Position numbers and translations under genes: made by a program
DNA from: Onchidella celtica
Taxonomy: Eukaryota; Mollusca; Gastropoda; Systellommatophora; Onchidiidae
NCBI GenBank assembly: GCA_963931925.1
Contig: OZ007581.1
Coordinates: forward strand, 26,778,476 to 26,842,475
Direction of reading: 5' to 3'
DNA length: 64,000 nt
In this document: in pieces, positions 21,286-31,964 of the stretch
Numbering within the stretch: position 1 is the stretch's first letter
How the letters are laid out: each line of letters begins with the position of its first letter
The notes under the pieces: generated by a model
Database searches by the model: none
Told to the model about the DNA's origin: nothing
The model's input: only the letters and a program-made list of their open reading frames with translations

Positions 21286-21684
21286 TGTTATATATCCATA
21301 TATAATCAAGGGAAATTATGCATACATGTAATTTACTTAGTTACTGCCCTTGGTTAGACCTACACTTAATTACGTAGTAAGGGAAATAATTTACCTCTTA
21401 TGCGTTGTGTGATTAATTAACACCACCACTTTACTTACATTACTTTTCATGTTGCATTACTCTCAGTGAGTTGGTAATACATTAGGTCACCTATTCTAAA
21501 GTATGAAAGTGTGTGAATGACTTTATCTTTATTGATATTTGGTGACCCTCATTACTCTATGCATTATTATGTACATCTACTGCGATACTGTATATAACTA
21601 ATGACCTGTAAATATTACCAAAATAAGGTTGCTTATCTTCCCGGCTACAACTGACTTCTCTTTGTTTGTTATCACCACATAACA
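21286..21684 (+). repeat. 3' LTR
   Basis: 399 bp, same ends as the 5' LTR. It is followed by the second copy of TAACC. Confidence 0.95.
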
Positions 21685-22164
21685 TAACCAATCTACATAA
21701 TTACCTGCCTGATTCAAAATTCACACATCCATTTCTCTAAATACCTAAATCACCTACTGCCAATCTACCTACTTATCTACCCACCCACATATCCTACCCA
21801 TATAATATACCCATGCAGTAACATACCATTCCAACTACCTAGTTACCCACAATCAAACCTGGTTATCTACTTTTCTCAACGCTACCACCGAATCGAAATG
21901 TTTGCATCTAATCTCTATAACTAATTGAACTATTGGTCCATTACGGACGTGCTGAAAAAAAAAAGACATAGCAGCAACAAAGGAGTGACATAGTACAGTT
22001 TTAAAGCAGTGACATGTTCAAAAGTATACACATGAGATCAATAGGGATTTCGCCATGCGGTTTGATATAATGATAACTGTTTTGACATTGTCAATCTCGG
22101 TCACGATAATATTTGTGCCACTCCTTTGAAAGTTGTCTCCCGTGTGTCACTTCTTGATACTTAC

Positions 22165-22266
22165 CTCTCCCTTAAACTTACAAGGGATAGGCAAAATTCG
22201 TGCACATTCCATTGATGAACTGATCAGGACAGCCGCACACACAAGTAGCAATAGGCCTTTCATCAT
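22165..22266 (-). CDS. Small secreted peptide gene, exon 1 (copy a)
   Basis: From ATG 22266 the frame reads M-M-K-G, a hydrophobic core, S-S-S-M-E-C, then A-R-I-L-P-I-P-C-K-F-K-G-E. That is 34 codons with a clear signal peptide and two Cys in the predicted mature part. It ends at GAG|GTAAGT, a near-perfect splice donor in phase 0. The downstream intron holds the LTR retrotransposon. If unspliced, the frame stops four codons later (V-S-I-K-K). The TATA box of the divergent plus-strand transcript is about 255 bp away. Unknown family; a short secreted peptide is the most that can be said. Confidence 0.4.
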
Positions 22267-22522
22267 GTCCTCACTGTGCTGCACACACAAGTCTTGCTGT
22301 TTAGTGTTTCTGGTCTACTAACTGTTAGAAACACCGAGGTCTACAATGTACTACCAATCTGTGTTACTTCATTTCATTAGGGACATAATGGTTCAACAGG
22401 TTGCATAACCACCGAGTCCTAACAGTTATGTATCTAAATCTTCAGAAATAAAGTAGAAGAGTTTTTGCCAATATTGATTCTGTTCTTTCTTTTTTTTTTT
22501 CAATCCGTTTTTAACTGTTTTG

Positions 22523-22530
22523 TATATAAA
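22523..22530 (+). promoter_or_regulatory. TATA box of the plus-strand transcript, unit A1
   Basis: TATATAAAAGCTGG, followed about 30 bases on by a start-site-like context. The motif and about 100 bases downstream are conserved in the A and B units. No long ORF follows directly, so the transcript may be spliced or non-coding. Confidence 0.45.
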
Positions 22531-22857
22531 AGCTGGTAGGAGTACAGATTCAAGACTGTTTTCTGTCTATTTTGACATAGTGCGCGAGATCAGTTTTCCG
22601 CCAGCTGTCTCAGTTTTGATGCAGGCGCTCGAAGTATTGACTGAGACTTGTTTCAGTTTCCCAATGCTCGGGGTCCCCTTTAACTTCATAGTTTAGATCT
22701 CACCCTAAAATCTAATATATTGTATAATCATTGAGCTTTTTTGATAGACAAGATTTCGAGAAAAAAAAAAAGGTTGAAAAATGATGGGTATTTTTATTTT
22801 ACTAATAGTGTGGGTTGTAATGAATAATGGCGTGCCCTCCTATCCTTTTGTCTGCAG

Positions 22858-22972
22858 TGGCACAGCACTAGGTGGGCACGCCAATTGCTGCCATCTTTTG
22901 TAGTGGATGGAAAAGAGATGGAGCAGCTGCCTTCTCTTGTCGGTTGTATTGCTTTATGGATATAACAGTCAT
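22858..22972 (+). other. Conserved possible exon on the plus strand (unit A1)
   Basis: A TCCTATCCTTTTGTCTGCAG acceptor-like tract precedes a block conserved in the A, B and C units. In one frame it encodes G-G-H-A-N-C-C-H-L. Copies differ by T insertions that break the frame, so coding use is doubtful. Confidence 0.25.
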
Positions 22973-23109
22973 GACGTGGCATTAGCCGTGTGTCTACTTT
23001 TAACTTGATACTGTGTCTTGGGATAATCTTACTGATGTTTGCACAAAATGGAGAAACCTCATGCGTGGATATCTCAAGGCATTAGGAAAGAAACTTGGAT
23101 AAGGACGAA

Positions 23110-23240
23110 AAAGTCGTAGAATCCATGTGCACGTTCCCCACTCACATATATTTTGGCAGCTGGAAATCGAGAAGAGCGTCCATGCAGAAGACCTCCATGC
23201 CCCAACAAAAATTTAAAATAAAGAAACAATTCTTGCCAAT
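23110..23240 (+). repeat. SINE core remnant, unit A1
   Basis: Only the core is left (GGATAAGGACGAAAAA, then the TTGGCAGCTGGAAATCGAGA block). The head was removed by a deletion relative to A2 and A3. Confidence 0.7.
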
Positions 23241-25448
23241 ACAAAAAGAAAGGACATTCTTCGGAGAATGAAACATGTTAGTGCTGTACAGATTATGCAC
23301 ATTTACTAATACTAATGACGACATCATCTTGTTAACATATCTAAACCATATTTAGATTTCCCTATGGGGTGGGTAGTAAAATAAATCTACAGACAAACTA
23401 GCATTTTCGTTTAAAGGTCTATAATCGGCTGTGCTATTGTTTATCTTTGTTGTCCCGGTGCCCACAATGCCCTGCCAATGCGCTGAAACCGTAACAATTG
23501 CGAATTTTACAAAGACAGTAAACAGACAAAATACGTTGTCGTTTTTTTTTTTTTTGACTGTTCAGTTTTTAATTCTTTAGTCCGCAAATCTTGCATCGTT
23601 TTTATTCATGCTCGATTTTAAAGACAATTGTCGCTTTTAATAAACTTTTCCATGTGCTTTTCTTTCATCATTTACGTTGTGGATATTTTGTGTGTGTGTG
23701 TGTGTGTGTGTGCACTTAGAACGTTCATGAATAAATAATTATATTTCTCTTACTTAGCCTATGTTCATTATCAAATTATGAAGCCATGGAAGCCATGTTA
23801 GAGTTTACAGGACTCAAATGTGGGACAAATGATTATGAAAATTGTCGAAGGCCGTGTCTCTTTCTTAAAACTTACGGGGACGCGACAGTAGTTTTGAAAA
23901 CTAAATATTACCCGATGCATCTCCCTTCCACATACATTCCATGGTCACCATTTTTTTTTGGTCAAGTATGCGGTAAGCATTTATCCAAGATGTGTGATAC
24001 ACACAATATCATATCCTTGCCGAAGTTCTCGCCCTCTTTGTCTCTATGCATTTGACTATTTCTCAGAGAAAGTGAACTTTCTCTCATAAAATGTTTCAGC
24101 CATTGGTTAATTTACTGACCGTGAATTATATTTCTCTCGTAGTTTTCCAAAGCATTTGTGTAGGTATGTCAATTATCACTGTTCTCCCTCACGTTGGTCC
24201 TTGGCTTTCTTAAACATAGGGATTCTGGCTTTTGAAACAAACCATGGGTGAGAAAAAGCCATTGGCTTTCCTACTGATGAGCTGTTCATTTTCACAATTT
24301 TTCTTTCAACTGCTGAAGGAATACGTCTTTTGTTATCCCAAATGCATGCTGAACTCGCTGATCAGAACTTTTGATTCTGCGGTACAAATAATCACACCTG
24401 GTCTCTTTATGGGAAAAAATGTAGATACGCAATGTCACTGTTTTCAGGGCCACAAATCTGCACGTACGAGAAATATCGTCTCAACTTAGATGGAAGGTAA
24501 AAACAATTACTACGGTATTCTTTAAAATGAGAAGACAGAAGATGTACTTTCATTCCCTTACACAAATATAAAATGAACACATGAATTAGAATTTTGCACA
24601 TGTATTTGTTTTATTCTCTACTGAATGTGTTCCAGCATCATGGCTGTGTTATCACCTGTATTTTATTTGAAAGGCTTACACCTAACTGACCCATCTTTGC
24701 ACCTGCAGGTGTAATGGTAAAGATACTCCTGTACCACCCTACCGTGGTCATACGTCTGAGAAGATGCAAAAGATTAAGACATGAATAATTATGGATTAAA
24801 TCTCCCTTCCATGGTCGTCGCTCTTTGTGCGTTATGCGTGCGTATTAGGGACCGAAACTGTAGGGGCAGACGATGCCTTCACCTAAATCGACAATGGCGT
24901 CATCGAGAACATTTTAATATTTTACGTCCTTTCTAAGGGAGCAATTATTATGCCTTGGAAGAACATCGAATACAATGCATATTTTATTTTCAAACTATGC
25001 ACGGCGTCTGGACCCCAGTTTCGGTGCATAAAGCGTATCAAAAGTTTTTGAGGTATACAACATGGAAAAGAGCCTTTAGACATGGATCAAATGATGTTCA
25101 AAAGATTAATCGTAGCAAGTAAAGTGATTTGTGGTTAACTCTTGTACCTAATTTCCTTGTGGACCTGAACATTTTGTATTTTTTAACTCGCCTACTCACT
25201 CAGTAAACAGTACATCTACCAACTAAGAGAGAAAGACACACTAGATCTTTTATGCCCTCCACAATTCGCCCCCACAAGTCTGTTTACCTAGATGTGTGCC
25301 ATATTTTACTAAGGTTCCATGTCATGTTACGTCATCAATGTAATGAATCGCTACATGAGTTATGATGCGTTTATGTAATGATGCGTTTGATGTGTGGACT
25401 ATGTATGACTTACTCTGAACGTTCTGTGAAAGTGAATTATAAAAGACT

Positions 25449-26152
25449 AGCTGAGTTCCCGGCCCTGCCCGGGATAAATGGATTTATTAGTTTCAGTTCT
25501 GGGTGATTATTATGGACACGCTTCATTTTGCCTGTTCCTTTAGCTTTATTTTTGTTTGTTTGTTTGTTTTTAGATACGTTTTACTGCTCCCCATTTGCGC
25601 GTTGACATTCTGCGCGTCCCGCCAGCATCCGTCAAATGGCTACGATTTGCGCACGGGTTAGTTTGTTTGCACATCGCAGGAAGTGATGACGTCATGTGTT
25701 AATGGAAAAGAAATATTATAATATTTTCCTAGGCCCTGCAGCGTCAATCTCCCAATTCGAGACCCTTTCTTTTTCCTGGTCTAGGCACATTGAGAACACA
25801 CATACAATGTTTCATACTTGATAGTCTTAGAACTCAATCTCATCATTCAAACCAGTCGTAACCGGAAGTTGTTTTGTGAGTGTGATGATCCCGATACCGG
25901 AACCAACCTCAATTACGTACATTTGCCGAAAAAATCGACCGAACGCCAATGTGTCGCAACCTAGAAACTAAGATAAATGTTCTGCGAGTTGTTAATTATT
26001 TTGTTTATTTTCAGTGCCGGGGACACGACCACGGTCTATACTAAGATTTGTATAAAATCTGAGGGCCACCAAATCAGCATTAACGGAGGGGTAGCGAAAG
26101 GCGCGCTGCAATTGTCGTAAGGTTTCACTTTTATTAGTATAGATTATACCAA
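25449..26152 (+). repeat. CCCGG-type dispersed element, unit A1
   Basis: It begins AGCTGAGTTCCCGGCCCTGC and CCGGGATAAATGGATTTATT and ends near TTTTATTAGTATAGATT. The same start occurs at 40100, 49253, in variant form in the B units, and inverted at 52278-52806. It is non-coding. The class is unknown to me. Confidence 0.6.
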
Positions 26153-26213
26153 GACAGAGGTTCTTATCTTATCTTATTTTATCTTATATCTATCTGTTTA
26201 ATGTGTCAGTAAA

Positions 26214-26450
26214 TTACCTTTGCCTTTCATTTCTGTGTAAATCCTTAACAAATCGGATTATCAGTCTGTCACAGTATCCCGAGTAAACCAATCGATTAAT
26301 GTTTCTGGCATTCCTTTGGAACCTACCTCCCGTTTCCCAGTTCTTGATACTAACCTGTCCCCGAACCGTGCAACTTTGAAGTGGACATTCCAGTGTTGAA
26401 GTGAACAGGATAGCCACACACACAAAAAATATTAATACGCCTTTCATCAT
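26214..26450 (-). CDS. Small secreted peptide gene, single-exon copy b
   Basis: A 78-codon frame begins M-M-K-G-V-L-I-F-F-V-C-V and has a hydrophobic signal peptide through T-S-T-L-E-C. The predicted mature part has E-C-P-L-Q-S-C near its start, G-Q-V-S-I-K-N-W, an N/R-rich middle, then Y-S-G-Y-C-D-R-L and a basic end. It has three Cys after the signal peptide. The start at 26450 is chosen because M-M-K is shared by the copies. Relative to copies a, c, d and f, most of the presumed intron is missing, so the exon 1 frame runs through into the block corresponding to the second exon. It differs from copy e at nine bases. Unknown family. Confidence 0.5.
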   Translation of the reverse strand: MMKGVLIFFVCVAILFTSTLECPLQSCTVRGQVSIKNWETGGRFQRNARNINRLVYSGYCDRLIIRFVKDLHRNERQR

Positions 26451-26692
26451 TTCCTCACCGCGCTGCACACACAATTCTGGCTGTTTAGTGTTTCTGGTCT
26501 GCTATCAGAAACACCAAGATCTACAATGTACTACCAATATAAATGTTCCTGGATTTCATTAGGGACATAATGGTTCAACAGGTTGCATAATCACCGAGTC
26601 CTAACTGTTATGTCTAAATCGTCAGAAATAAACTATACGGGTTTTGCCGATATTGATTCTGATGTTTTTTCAATCTGTATTTTACTGTTTTG

Positions 26693-26700
26693 TGTATAAA
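26693..26700 (+). promoter_or_regulatory. TATA box of the plus-strand transcript, unit B1
   Basis: TGTATAAAGGCTGGTGGG; same position as in the other units, about 243 bp from the minus-strand ATG at 26450. Confidence 0.45.
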
Positions 26701-26871
26701 GGCTGGTGGGGGTACAGAGTCAAGTCTTTTTTCTGTCTATTTTGACATAGTGCGCGAGATCAGTTTTCCGCCAGCTGTCTCAGTTTTGATGCGGCCGCTC
26801 GAAGTATTGACAGCGACTTTCCCAATGCTCGGGGCCCCGTTTAACTTCATATATCTCACACTAAAATCCAG

Positions 26872-27150
26872 ATGCTGTATAATCATAGAACCGTTTTTGA
26901 TACACTGGTGTGGGAAGTAGGTCAAGTCACTCTGCAACCTATGGTGCATCGAGGCCAGACAAAAGGGTGGAAATGGTGCGTACTTGTTTGTACTGCTAGT
27001 GCGGATTGTAATGAAAAGTGGCATTGCTCTCTTTGTGTCTGCAGTGGCGCAGCAATAGGTGGGCACGCCAATTGCTGCCATCTTTTAGTGGATGGAAAAA
27101 AGATGGAGCAGGTGGCTTCACTTGCCGGTTGTATTGCTTTATGGATATAA
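26872..27150 (+). CDS. Hypothetical Cys-rich ORF (unit B1)
   Basis: In B1 a frame runs 92 codons into the conserved possible exon. It contains C-V-L-V-C, A-D-C-N-E-K-W-H-C-S-L-C-V-C and G-G-H-A-N-C-C-H-L-L, giving nine or more Cys. The equivalents at 41562-41780 and 50265-50483 stop 20 codons earlier because of an extra T run. It lacks a signal peptide and may start at an upstream spliced exon. The opposite strand is also open. Low support. Confidence 0.2.
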   Translation: MLYNHRTVFDTLVWEVGQVTLQPMVHRGQTKGWKWCVLVCTASADCNEKWHCSLCVCSGAAIGGHANCCHLLVDGKKMEQVASLAGCIALWI

Positions 27151-27308
27151 CAGTCGTGACGCGGCATTAGCCGTGTGTCCACTTTTAACTTGATACTGTG
27201 TCTTGGGATAGTCTTGGTGATGGCTGCACAAAATGGAGAAACCTCATGCGTGGATGTCTCAAGTCATTAGGAAAGAAACTGATGATAACAGGTTTATGGC
27301 CATGAGAA

Positions 27309-27565
27309 CACTTTGGTCTAGAGGTAACGTGTCTCATGTCGATGGTACTGGGTTCTATTCCCAGTCGTTGCAAGCGTGTTGGAATTTTGCAATTTTTCTG
27401 ATATTTTGCTGTCCCCGATTCGACAGTAGATAGGACCGAATACCTAGTCTTCTCGGATAAAGACGAAAAACATTGGAGGGCCCATGTGTACATTCCTCAC
27501 TTACATACACCTTGGCAGTTGGAAATCGAGAAGAGCATGCCGAAGAGGCCGCTATCCGAGTAAAA
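27309..27565 (+). repeat. tRNA-derived SINE, unit B1
   Basis: A box TTTGGTCTAGAGGTAACGTG, B box GGGTTCTATTCCCAG, then the family core (CTTCTCGGATAAAGACGAAA and CTTGGCAGTTGGAAATCGAG). Present in the same place in B2, B3, A2, A3 and C, so it predates their duplication. Confidence 0.85.
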
Positions 27566-28071
27566 TATAAATTTTTAAAAAGCGAGAAACAATCCTTACC
27601 AATACAAAGTTAACGGACGCTCTTCGGAGAAGGAAAAAACGAAACATGTTAGTGCTGACAAAGTATGTGAAAAGCAGAATTTTACATGGATTAAATTATG
27701 CATTTTTACGAACGACCACATCATTTTATGCTATTCCCTATTTACATTTCCTATGGAGTGGTTTGCCTAATTAAATCTACAGACAAACTTGCATTTTCGT
27801 TTCAACTCAAGGTCTATAGTCGGCCTGTCCTTTTGTTCATCTTTATTGTCCTTGAGACCACAATGCCTTGCAGCTTGCCAAACCGCTGAAAGGGCAAACA
27901 ATGGCGAACTTGACAAAGCCAATATACAGAAAAAATACGGATTTTTTTCCACTGTTCAGCTATCATTGTTTAGTCCGCAGATCTTTGCATTGTTTTTATT
28001 GATGATTGATTTAATGAAGATTGTCCGTTGAATTTTCAGAAACTTTTCTCCTTTGCTTTTCTTTTGTCATA

Positions 28072-28999
28072 TAACAGAAATTAAAAGCTGGATGAACCAA
28101 AACAAATTGGCTCTAAATGAGGATAAAACTGAGATTATTTTATTAGGCCGTGAGCGGGTTCTGCAAGAAGTGGACAGATCTGAGATGATAATTGGCACTA
28201 ATTCAATAGAAATTTCAAAAAAAGTAAAATACCTAGGGGTTTACATTGATTCAAATCTTTCTATGTCATCTCAGGTTAGTCACCTCATTCGCATTCTATA
28301 CATGGAAATCTGGAAAATCGGTAAAATCAGACATCTTATTTCAACTGAAACTGCGGCTGTTTTAGTAAATTCTTTTGTACTTTCAAGGCTTGACTATTGC
28401 AACTCCCTTTTGGCTGGAATTTCACAAAGAAATAGTAGAAAACTCCAAATTGCTCAAAACAATGCAGCGAGACTTGTTTTGAAGAAAAAGAAAAGAGATT
28501 CAGCACTGCCACTTCTGCCGAGTTTGCACTGGCTGCCAGTCGAGAAAAGAATAATGTACAAATTGTCATCCATTTGTCACAAATGTGTCAATAATACTGC
28601 TCCATCGTACCTATTTCATTTAACTGATTAATATGTTCCATCTCGTCAACTAAGATCATCATCTGACACTACAAAATTGAAAGTACCTAAAATGAATCTG
28701 TCCACTGTAGGAGAAAAGTCCTTTTCATTTCTTGGCCCTACCATCTGGCACACTCTTCCAAAGACAACCAGGGAAATTAATGACATTGGTTCTTTCAACG
28801 CCATCTGAAGACCCATTTCTTTCAGACAAACTAGGCTAGGTGTTTTTCGGCAGGAACAAGAGTAAATATTTTTGAATTTCTTTTGTGTATGCGTGTGTGC
28901 GTGTGTGTGTAAGAGTTTGTTAAAGCGCCCAGAGCTTGTCATCGACGGGATTGGGCGCTATATAAATGCAATATATTATTATTATTATTATTATTATTA
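28072..28999 (+). mobile_element. 5'-truncated non-LTR retrotransposon (Jockey/CR1/L2-like)
   Basis: It is absent from the same point in B2 (33690) and B3 (42770), where TTTTGTCATATTATACGTTATAG-like sequence is continuous. It contains the end of a LINE reverse transcriptase ORF, then a (GT)-rich 3' UTR, a hairpin (28924-28959), ATATAAATG and an (ATT)n tail. A few bases around ATTATA may be the target duplication. Confidence 0.85.
28076..28808 (+). pseudogene. LINE reverse transcriptase C-terminal region, with internal stop
   Basis: The frame shows W-M-N-Q-N-K-L-A-L-N-E-D-K-T-E, V-K-Y-L-G-V-Y-I-D, S-R-L-D-Y-C-N-S-L-L, N-N-A-A-R-L-V and L-H-W-L-P-V. These are the thumb and post-RT landmarks of Jockey-superfamily LINEs. 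A TAA at 28629-28631 interrupts it, after which the same frame continues (F-S-F-L-G-P-T-I-W-H-T-L-P) to 28808. The 5' part, including the catalytic core, was never copied in. Confidence 0.85.
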
Positions 29000-29689
29000 T
29001 ACCTTATAGTAAGTAAATTTATTTTTTTGGTCACTTAGAATGTTCATGAATAGATATATTTGTTTTACTTCAGCTTTGTTAATTGGAGCAGTACAAGCCA
29101 TGTTAGAGTTTACAGCACACAACTGTGGGATAAAATGAGTGTGAAAACCGTCCAAGGGCGTGTCTCTGTCCGAAAACTTACGGGGGCGTCACAGTAATGT
29201 TGAAAATTAAATACTGCTCGATGCATCTCCCCTCTCCATACATTCCTTGGACACCCTTTGTTTTATCAGTTATGTACTATTAGTAATCATTTATCCATAA
29301 TAGTCACAATATCGTATCCTTGGCGAGATTTTTATCGATTTTGTCTCTGTGCATTTTACTCTGGCTCCGACAAGGTGAACTTTCTCTCATAAAATGTTTC
29401 ACCCATTGGTTAATTTACTGACAGTGAATTATATTTTTCTGGTAGTTTTACAAAGCATTTGTATAGGTATGTCAATTATCACTGTTCTCCTTCACGTTAA
29501 TCCCTGGCTTCCTTAAAGTTAGGAATTCTTGTTTTTGAAAGAAACCCTTGATGACAAGAAGCAAAGGATCTTTGTCAGTACTGTCCGGTTTCTTGCCTTT
29601 GGCTTTACTAATGACAAGCTGAGCATTTTCACCATTTTTCTTTCCACTGCTGAAGGAAAATGTCCTTTTTTTTCTTTTTTATCCCAAGT

Positions 29690-29835
29690 GCATGCTGCCG
29701 GGGCAAAATTGAATAAAAACATGTCCCTAACCTCCCCCCCCCACCCCTACCCAAAAAAAAAAATACGCCCACCAGCGCTGCACTGTGGGGACGACGTGTC
29801 TGCTCCGTGTAACCGAGCTGCAATGACACTCAGAC
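29690..29835 (+). repeat. SINE 3' segment, unit B1
   Basis: GCCGGGGCAAAATTGAATAA, C run and A run, then CAGCGCTGCACTGTGGGGAC. Also at about 34388-34520 (B2) and 43470-43600 (B3); absent from the A units. Confidence 0.7.
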
Positions 29836-30949
29836 ACGTTCACGAAATGGAATTAAAGAGGTATACGAAATACACAAAATAAAAACCACACCACTTACTC
29901 GTTTTTCAGGACTTTTGATTCTATGATAGAAATAATCACTCCCGTCTCTCTTTGATAATAATTGTTTTTAAGTCCACAAATCTGCACTTAAGAGAAATTT
30001 CGACTTAATATTAGACGAGAAGTAAAAACAATTACTTTTTTTTTAAATGATAACACAGAAGATATATTAATATTATACACTCCTGAAATAAGGCAAATCT
30101 ACATGTATTCCATTCACTGACACACTCACACAATCGTAAAATGAACATACGAAATAGAATTGTGCACGTCTGTTTGTTTTATTCTCTCCTACATTTCTTT
30201 CATCATCACCGCAGTGTTATCACCAGTAACGTTACTTAAAAGGCTTGCACTTAAGGCTCCCTTTCTTACACTTGCAGGAATACCTTCTAATTAAGTCCGT
30301 CAGCACTGCGCCGTATTCATACCACTGAGAAAGTACCAAAAAGAAAAAATGGATTAAAGCTCATTTCCATGGTCCTGGCTCTTTAACCGTATTACGCACC
30401 GAAATTGTAAGTGCACACGATGTGTTTCGCGCCTTTTAACAGTTCATGTCCGTCCTAAGAAACATTTCTTGTCCCTTCCAATAAGCGCGAATACAGTGCA
30501 TATCATTAAACCATGCACGACATCTGGATCCCAGTTTCGGTGCTTAAAACGCATCAAAAGCGTTTAAAGTAGGGACCATGAAGAGAGCCGTCATACACTT
30601 TGCCTTCAACTGAACCCCTTACAATCATGTTTGTACCTAATTGTCTAGTGAACCTGAACGTTTTGTATTTTTTGACTGGCCTACTCACTCAAAAATGGTT
30701 CATCTACCAACTAAGGGAGAAAGACACACTAGATCGTTTTTGCCCACCGCAATTCGTCTCCACACGTCTGTTTACCTAGATGTGTGCCATATTTTACTTA
30801 CGTCATGTAATGAATCTTTTGATGAGTTATGATAGGTTTATGTAATAATCATGTGCTAGTTGTGTGAATTATGTATGATGTGCTCTTAAAGGCTTGGTGA
30901 ACATGAATTATAAAGGATTATAATCATATTGGTTCTTACCTTATCTTAT

Positions 30950-31360
30950 ACTAGATGACCTACCAGGCATTGCCCGGAATAAACAATCATGTGATTCCCC
31001 CTTCCTCTCTCTCTCTCTCTCTCTCATATAATAAATGTAATAAACTACAGTCTTGCTTCAGAACTCATGCGCACCAGAACACTACGCACCAAACTGAACG
31101 CTTGATACGGTTACTTTTTATGACATGGACGGTACTATATATTACGAAACAAACATGCAAAAATACAGATGTTACACAGCAATAAACATTGTTATTTCTT
31201 AAAAATACATGCTTGAAGTAAACAACTTTTAATTGTAACCATCATCTTCCTTATCTCAATTGCCACCTTCCTGCCAGATTTAAGGCCTGAATAGTGTATA
31301 GTTTGGTTAGTTAGTCATGCCATAGGTTGCAAGTTACTGAAATATATAATAGATAGATAT
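30950..31360 (+). repeat. CCCGG-type dispersed element, B variant
   Basis: Starts ACTAGATGACCTACCAGGCA and TTGCCCGGAATAAA. Related by its first 35 bases to the A-unit element. Repeated at about 35648 and 44729. Confidence 0.5.
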
Positions 31361-31374
31361 ATTATATCTATTTA

Positions 31375-31453
31375 ATGTGTCAGTAAATTACTCTGTATAA
31401 GAACTTAACAATTCGGACCATCAGTCTGTCAGTATCCCGAGCACCCAATCTGC
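31375..31453 (-). other. Putative second exon of peptide gene copy c
   Basis: It follows a TCACTAAAAAAAGCAG acceptor-like site. One frame gives D-R-L-M-V-R-I-V-K, shared with copies b and e, but the phase-0 donor of exon 1 does not deliver that frame. Confidence 0.3.
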
Positions 31454-31964
31454 CTGCTTTTTTTAGTGATATGTCTATATTAATATAACCATGTAACGAA
31501 TCTATCTAATCACCTGCCTGATTCAAAATTCACACACCCATTTCTCTAAATACCTAAATCACCTACTGCCTATCTACCTACGTAACTGCCTACCCACATA
31601 CCTACCCATATAATATACCCATGCAATAACATACCATTCCAACTACCTACTTACCTACAAACAAACCTGGTTATTTTACTGTTGTCCACGCTACCACCGA
31701 ATCGAAATGTTTGCATCTAATCTCTATAACTAATTGAACTATTGGTCCATTAGGGACATGTTAAAAAAAAACGATGTAACAATCATAAAGGAGTGACATA
31801 AGTACAGTTTAAAGCAGTGACATATTCAAAAGTATACAGATGAGATCAATAGGGATATCGCCATGCGGATTGATAACTCTTTTGACATTGCCACTCTTCT
31901 GTACGATAATATTTGTGCCACTCCTTTGAAAGCCATCTCCCGTGTGTCACTTCTTGATACTTAC

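Larger units (their letters stand above)
18470..21684 (+). mobile_element. Ty3/gypsy LTR retrotransposon, internally deleted, young
   Basis: Two 399-bp LTRs (TGTTAT...ATAACA) bound the element. TAACC is duplicated at 18465-18469 and 21685-21689. Primer site, gag, protease remnant, polypurine tract and LTRs are all present, but reverse transcriptase, RNase H and most of integrase are missing. By eye the two LTRs differ at four positions of 399, so insertion was recent. It sits in the intron region of a secreted-peptide gene copy; the flanks rejoin to match intact paralogues (ATAACCATGTAAC...AATCTA). It would need enzymes supplied by full-length relatives. Confidence 0.95.
14721..22266. repeat. 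Array unit U1 (GATA type, split by an LTR retrotransposon)
   Basis: This is the leftmost and most diverged unit. It holds a GATA/GACA module, then the common body (for example ACATGTTAGTGCTGCACAAA at about 15910 and the GCGTGTCTCTGTC block at 16510), a SINE 3' segment, a tail like that of non-LTR elements near 18290, and the secreted-peptide exons. The LTR element 18470-21684 interrupts it. Without that element the unit is about 4.3 kb, similar to the others. Confidence 0.7.
22267..26450. repeat. Array unit A1
   Basis: The unit runs from one peptide start codon to the next (4184 bp). In order it has a plus-strand TATA, a conserved possible exon, a reduced SINE (the tRNA head lost by a roughly 200-bp deletion near 23095), the common body, a (TG)n tract at 23689-23714, a CCCGG-type element, an (ATCTT)n tail and the peptide gene. 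It is closely similar to A2 and A3. Confidence 0.85.

Noticed and set aside
23786-24055. Plus-strand ORF of 89 codons repeated at 38409-38678
   Set aside because: It is disrupted in the homologous body of U1, B and D units, so its persistence reflects recent duplication of A units.
22500-26450. The whole 4-kb unit as one autonomous transposon
   Set aside because: No terminal repeats or target duplications at unit borders and no mobility gene; tandem duplication explains the layout better.
26737-27081. Minus-strand ORF of 114 codons, longer versions at 41427-41813 and 50088-50516
   Set aside because: Covers the conserved TATA and possible-exon block on the opposite strand. Changes between copies show no codon pattern and there is no signal or domain.
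27309-27380. Possible tRNA gene from A and B boxes
   Set aside because: No cloverleaf fit and the segment continues into the SINE core; it is the tRNA-derived SINE head.
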